DNA of 64,000 nt. Origin: Bacteroidales bacterium. Its GTDB lineage: Bacteria; Bacteroidota; Bacteroidia; Bacteroidales; F082. Location of the stretch: the NCBI GenBank assembly GCA_024710405.1, contig JANJUV010000015.1:1-64000 (forward strand). Direction: 5' to 3'. Shown one piece after another: positions 61,351 to 64,000 of this stretch. Made by a program: the position numbers and the translations under genes. Within the stretch, counting starts at the first letter, position 1; each line of letters begins with the position of its first letter. The notes beneath the pieces are model-generated. The model searched no databases, had not been told where the DNA came from, and saw nothing but the letters and a program-made list of their open reading frames with translations.

Positions 61351-62370
61351 ATGATGAGTGAAACATACCGAGCCATTGAACTGCCCGCATACAACACCAA
61401 TCTTATTAAGGCTATGCTGGGTATGCGCCTGACCGAAAAAACAAAACCTCTGCCTGGTAGCAGTCAATTGCTCATTCGCATGGAAGCTGTTCAGTTTAAT
61501 CCGTCTGATATTGCTTTTTTGCAGGGAGGCTACAATATTGTCAAGAGCCTTCCATGCGTTCCGGGATTCGAAGGCTGTGGTGTTGTTGAAGCTGTAGGCA
61601 GCGACCTCAACGCAGCCGACTGGGTCGGAAAACGGGTTGTGTGTTTCACCCAGCAGGACAAAGACGGCACCTGGGGCGTTTATTTTGTGGCCGAACTGCA
61701 CGAGGTGCTCCTTGCTGCGGACAATCTTAAACCTGAGCAACTTGCAGGTTCATTCGTTAACCCACTGACTGCATGGGGACTGGTTTCGGTTGCACTTCAA
61801 CGACAAAGTGCATGTATAGCCATCAATGCAGCCGGAAGTCAGGTGGCATCATGGGTAATAGCTTTGTGCAGGCAGCAAGGGATAAAAACTATTGGTATTA
61901 CACGTAAGACAGAAACCTTACAGCGGTTGTCAGAGACAGGTTTCGACGGACTGGTTTCGACAGCGTCTGAGAACTGGGAAAGGCATTTCAATGATTTGGC
62001 CCATGAGTTAGGCTGCACCACTGCTTTTGATGCTGTGGGTGGCGAACTGGCAGGGCAGATGCTGAACAATATGCCCCCCGACCAGGAGTTGGTGGTTTAT
62101 GGCGGCTTATCGGGCAGGGCGGTTTCAGGTATAGATTTCATGCAACTCATTTTCCGAAATGCCATGATCACGGGTTTCAACCTCAACGACTGGATAGCCC
62201 TGAGCGAACCCGACGAAGTCAATGAAGCCTATGAAACCATCAGCCGTATGATTGCCGGGCAGGATACAGACCCAAGGATACAGTCAATAGTAAGCCCCGA
62301 AGATTTTGTCAAAGGCATTCGGACTTATCTCGGTGATATGTCGGCCGGAAAAGTGATTATAAGGTTCTGA
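61351..62370 (+). CDS. zinc-independent alcohol dehydrogenase/quinone oxidoreductase-like protein
   Basis: 339 residues from the ATG at 61351. The MDR fold is evident: QFNPSDIAFLQGGY and VPGFEGCGVVEAVGSDL in the N-terminal part, and a cofactor domain with AAGSQVASWVIALCRQQG (AxGxxG-like) at about 165-205. No catalytic or structural zinc cysteines are seen. It is a NAD(P)H-dependent reductase of the quinone- or enone-reducing type. It is flanked by gmk and nadD in one operon. Confidence 0.85.
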   Translation: MMSETYRAIELPAYNTNLIKAMLGMRLTEKTKPLPGSSQLLIRMEAVQFNPSDIAFLQGGYNIVKSLPCVPGFEGCGVVEAVGSDLNAADWVGKRVVCFTQQDKDGTWGVYFVAELHEVLLAADNLKPEQLAGSFVNPLTAWGLVSVALQRQSACIAINAAGSQVASWVIALCRQQGIKTIGITRKTETLQRLSETGFDGLVSTASENWERHFNDLAHELGCTTAFDAVGGELAGQMLNNMPPDQELVVYGGLSGRAVSGIDFMQLIFRNAMITGFNLNDWIALSEPDEVNEAYETISRMIAGQDTDPRIQSIVSPEDFVKGIRTYLGDMSAGKVIIRF

Positions 62371-62375
62371 TTGTC

Positions 62376-62954
62376 ATGAAAACAAGGGCAGGATTGTTTT
62401 TTGGATCGTTTAACCCCATACATTCAGGACATATGATGTTGGCAGCCTATATGTTGCACTTCACCGATCTGAATGAGGTTTGGTTTGTGGTATCGCCGCA
62501 TAATCCCCTGAAAGAGAAAACCGCGTTGCTGGCCGACTACCACAGACTCGAGCTGGTGTATCGAGCGGTGGACGATTATCCCGGCTTCAGGGTGAGCGAT
62601 ATTGAATTCAGAATGCCAAAACCTTCCTTTACGATTGACACCCTAGTAAGGCTGAGTGAGAAAAATCCCGGCCACAGTTTTTCACTCATCTGCGGAGCCG
62701 ATTCGTTGCAGTCGTTCAGGAAATGGAAAAACTATGACCAGATACTGGCCAACTACCGCTTGCTGGTGTATCCGCGTCAGCATGCCGGTACGACTGAATT
62801 TGACGGGCACCCTTCAGTGCAGATGGTGCAAGCCCCCCGGATCGAAATTTCCTCGAGTTTTATCCGCCATGGTATTGCTACCGGGCGCGACATGAGGTTC
62901 TTCCTCCCCGAAAAGGTCTACCGCTACATCAGCGATATGCACTTTTACGAATAA
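62376..62954 (+). CDS. nadD: nicotinate-nucleotide adenylyltransferase
   Basis: 192 residues. The nucleotidyl transferase motif is GLFFGSFNPIHSGH, and the C-terminal SSSFIRHGI matches the SSTxIR motif. It joins nicotinate mononucleotide with ATP in NAD synthesis. It is the last gene of the yicC-gmk operon, 5 bases after the reductase gene. A promoter for the next gene overlaps its end (62961-62968). Confidence 0.94.
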   Translation: MKTRAGLFFGSFNPIHSGHMMLAAYMLHFTDLNEVWFVVSPHNPLKEKTALLADYHRLELVYRAVDDYPGFRVSDIEFRMPKPSFTIDTLVRLSEKNPGHSFSLICGADSLQSFRKWKNYDQILANYRLLVYPRQHAGTTEFDGHPSVQMVQAPRIEISSSFIRHGIATGRDMRFFLPEKVYRYISDMHFYE

Positions 62955-62960
62955 GTTTGT

Positions 62961-62968
62961 TATTTTTG
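62961..62968 (+). promoter_or_regulatory. -7 element of the M17 aminopeptidase gene
   Basis: TATTTTTG, just after the nadD stop, 29 bases before the ATG at 62998. No good -33 is seen. Confidence 0.5.
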
Positions 62969-62997
62969 TTGCTGGTTTTTATTAATTTACCTGAACG

Positions 62998-64000
62998 ATG
63001 CAATCCATTACCATATTTGCCGAAGGGCATCAACCTGTTTCAAACCAAATCTATATTTGTGCGCAGACGGAAGAAATTGCCGGCCTTACACTTTCTGAAA
63101 GCGAAACAGCATTTGTTGCTCAGCAGAGGAAGTTAAAAAAAGATTTAGTTGTGTTGTCGCGCATTGGCCGCTTTGTTGCGCTTTTGTTTGTGAAGCCTGA
63201 AGATGCCTTTTCCAGACGGCTTGAATCTTGCCGCAGAAACGGAGCTGCAGTAGCAGCGGAGCTTAATGCTCTTGGTGTCATCGAGACAGCCATAACGGAT
63301 GCGGGTGGTTTTTGGCCCGAATGCCTTGCTGTTGCCGAAGGCATGGCACTGGGTAGTTATCAGTTTCTGAAATACAGAAACGATGCCGAAGACAAAGCCA
63401 ATAGCCTGAGAAGTATTGTTTTGGAATCGCAGAAAGCAGATGAGGATGAGGTGCTGAAACTGAATATTCTTGTTCGGGCCGCCTGTTTTGCCCGCGATTT
63501 GGTCAATGAACCCGTTAATAAGCTGAATGCAGTGGGCCTGGCCGAAGCTCTGAGCAGCAGGATGCGTGAGGCCGGCGGAAAAGCCGAAGTGCTGAACAAA
63601 AAGAAAATCGAGGCCCTCAAGATGGGTGGTTTGTTGTCGGTAAACCTGGGCAGTCCCGATCCACCCACATTCACTATTCTGGAATGGAAACCGGCCAACG
63701 CTGTCAACAGTCGTCCTGTGATTCTGGTGGGTAAGGGTGTAGTGTACGATACCGGTGGCATGAGTCTGAAGCCTACATCTGGTATGGATACCATGAAGTG
63801 CGACATGGCAGGCGGAGCACTGGTGGGCGCAGCAATTTCGGCCATAGCCGAAGCTAACCTGCCTGTGTATGTGATGGCACTCGTTCCGGCCACCGACAAC
63901 CGCCCTGATGGCAATGCCTATGTGCCTGGTGATGTCATTACCATGTTTGACGGCACCACGGTTGAAGTGCTTAACACCGATGCGGAAGGAAGGCTTATAC
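62998..64000 (+). CDS. M17 leucyl aminopeptidase (partial)
   Basis: 334 residues are visible, and the frame is open at the window edge. The N-terminal domain (1 to about 155) precedes the M17 catalytic domain. Active-site motifs are VGKGVVYDTGGMSLKP, MKCDMAGGA, ALVPATDNRPDG and NTDAEGRL, containing the two-metal ligands and the lysine and arginine. It removes N-terminal amino acids from peptides in the cytoplasm. The C-terminus and stop are outside the window. Confidence 0.93.
   Translation, partial: MQSITIFAEGHQPVSNQIYICAQTEEIAGLTLSESETAFVAQQRKLKKDLVVLSRIGRFVALLFVKPEDAFSRRLESCRRNGAAVAAELNALGVIETAITDAGGFWPECLAVAEGMALGSYQFLKYRNDAEDKANSLRSIVLESQKADEDEVLKLNILVRAACFARDLVNEPVNKLNAVGLAEALSSRMREAGGKAEVLNKKKIEALKMGGLLSVNLGSPDPPTFTILEWKPANAVNSRPVILVGKGVVYDTGGMSLKPTSGMDTMKCDMAGGALVGAAISAIAEANLPVYVMALVPATDNRPDGNAYVPGDVITMFDGTTVEVLNTDAEGRLI

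Overview
The window is chromosomal DNA from a member of the Bacteroidota, most likely class Bacteroidia. A type IX secretion C-terminal sorting domain lies at the left edge, and there is a carboxypeptidase-regulatory/TonB-dependent receptor and a LytTR response regulator. The clearest clue is repeated promoters with the Bacteroidota -33/-7 signature (TTG, 18-21 bases, TAnnTTTG) and almost no Shine-Dalgarno sequences. No phage, IS element, CRISPR array or rRNA was seen. One tRNA-Leu(CAA) is present, with an unusual partial tandem duplication downstream.

Layout. 1-6.1 kb: end of a T9SS cargo protein, a CtpA-type protease, a PHP phosphatase, then leftward prs, a Ctc-type L25 gene and pth. 6.2-6.9 kb: tRNA-Leu, a GIY-YIG gene, and a broken second copy of the tRNA 3' end plus the start of the GIY-YIG gene, split by a 115-base hairpin-rich insert. 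6.9-11.9 kb: a leftward cluster of four exported proteins ending in an 886-residue leucine-rich-repeat protein. 12-18.3 kb: a radical SAM gene coupled to a probable GME-fold gene, aspS, a PspC gene and dnaG. 18.3-18.8 kb: a likely structured non-coding RNA of about 315 nt with its own promoter and terminator. 18.8-21.8 kb: an exported-protein, M16 peptidase and methyltransferase operon. 21.9-25.5 kb: a D-threonine-aldolase-like gene, a cyclic-nucleotide-domain/aspartase fusion and a nitroreductase. 25.5-28.5 kb: a 1001-residue protein joining receiver domains to a PEP/pyruvate-binding domain.

28.7-36 kb: a 38-residue membrane peptide, slyD, a CDF transporter, obg, a PAP2 phosphatase, a SAM hydrolase, phoH and purC. 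36-41 kb: an SPFH/ribbon-helix-helix operon, an acidic membrane protein, a SirB1-like protein and two intergenic repeat families. 41.4-51.2 kb: envelope and sugar genes, namely a fatty-acyl-AMP ligase fused to an acyl carrier domain, two DegT-type sugar aminotransferases, waaA, an outer-membrane barrel, a hexapeptide acetyltransferase, galE and rfbB. 51.3-56.3 kb: rpmB, a TonB-dependent receptor, a superoxide dismutase and ornithine aminotransferase. 56.4-59.8 kb: a cardiolipin-synthase-like gene, a LytTR regulator and a TPR membrane protein. 59.9-64 kb: yicC, gmk, a quinone-reductase-like gene, nadD and the start of an M17 aminopeptidase.

Points of most interest: a shared 19-base operator-like palindrome upstream of slyD and the superoxide dismutase gene, the orphan non-coding RNA, the tRNA-Leu duplication, the LRR protein with repeated WW..P..W blocks, and the two regulatory fusions (aspartase, PEP/pyruvate-binding). 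All functional calls come from motif recognition by eye; no database search was run.
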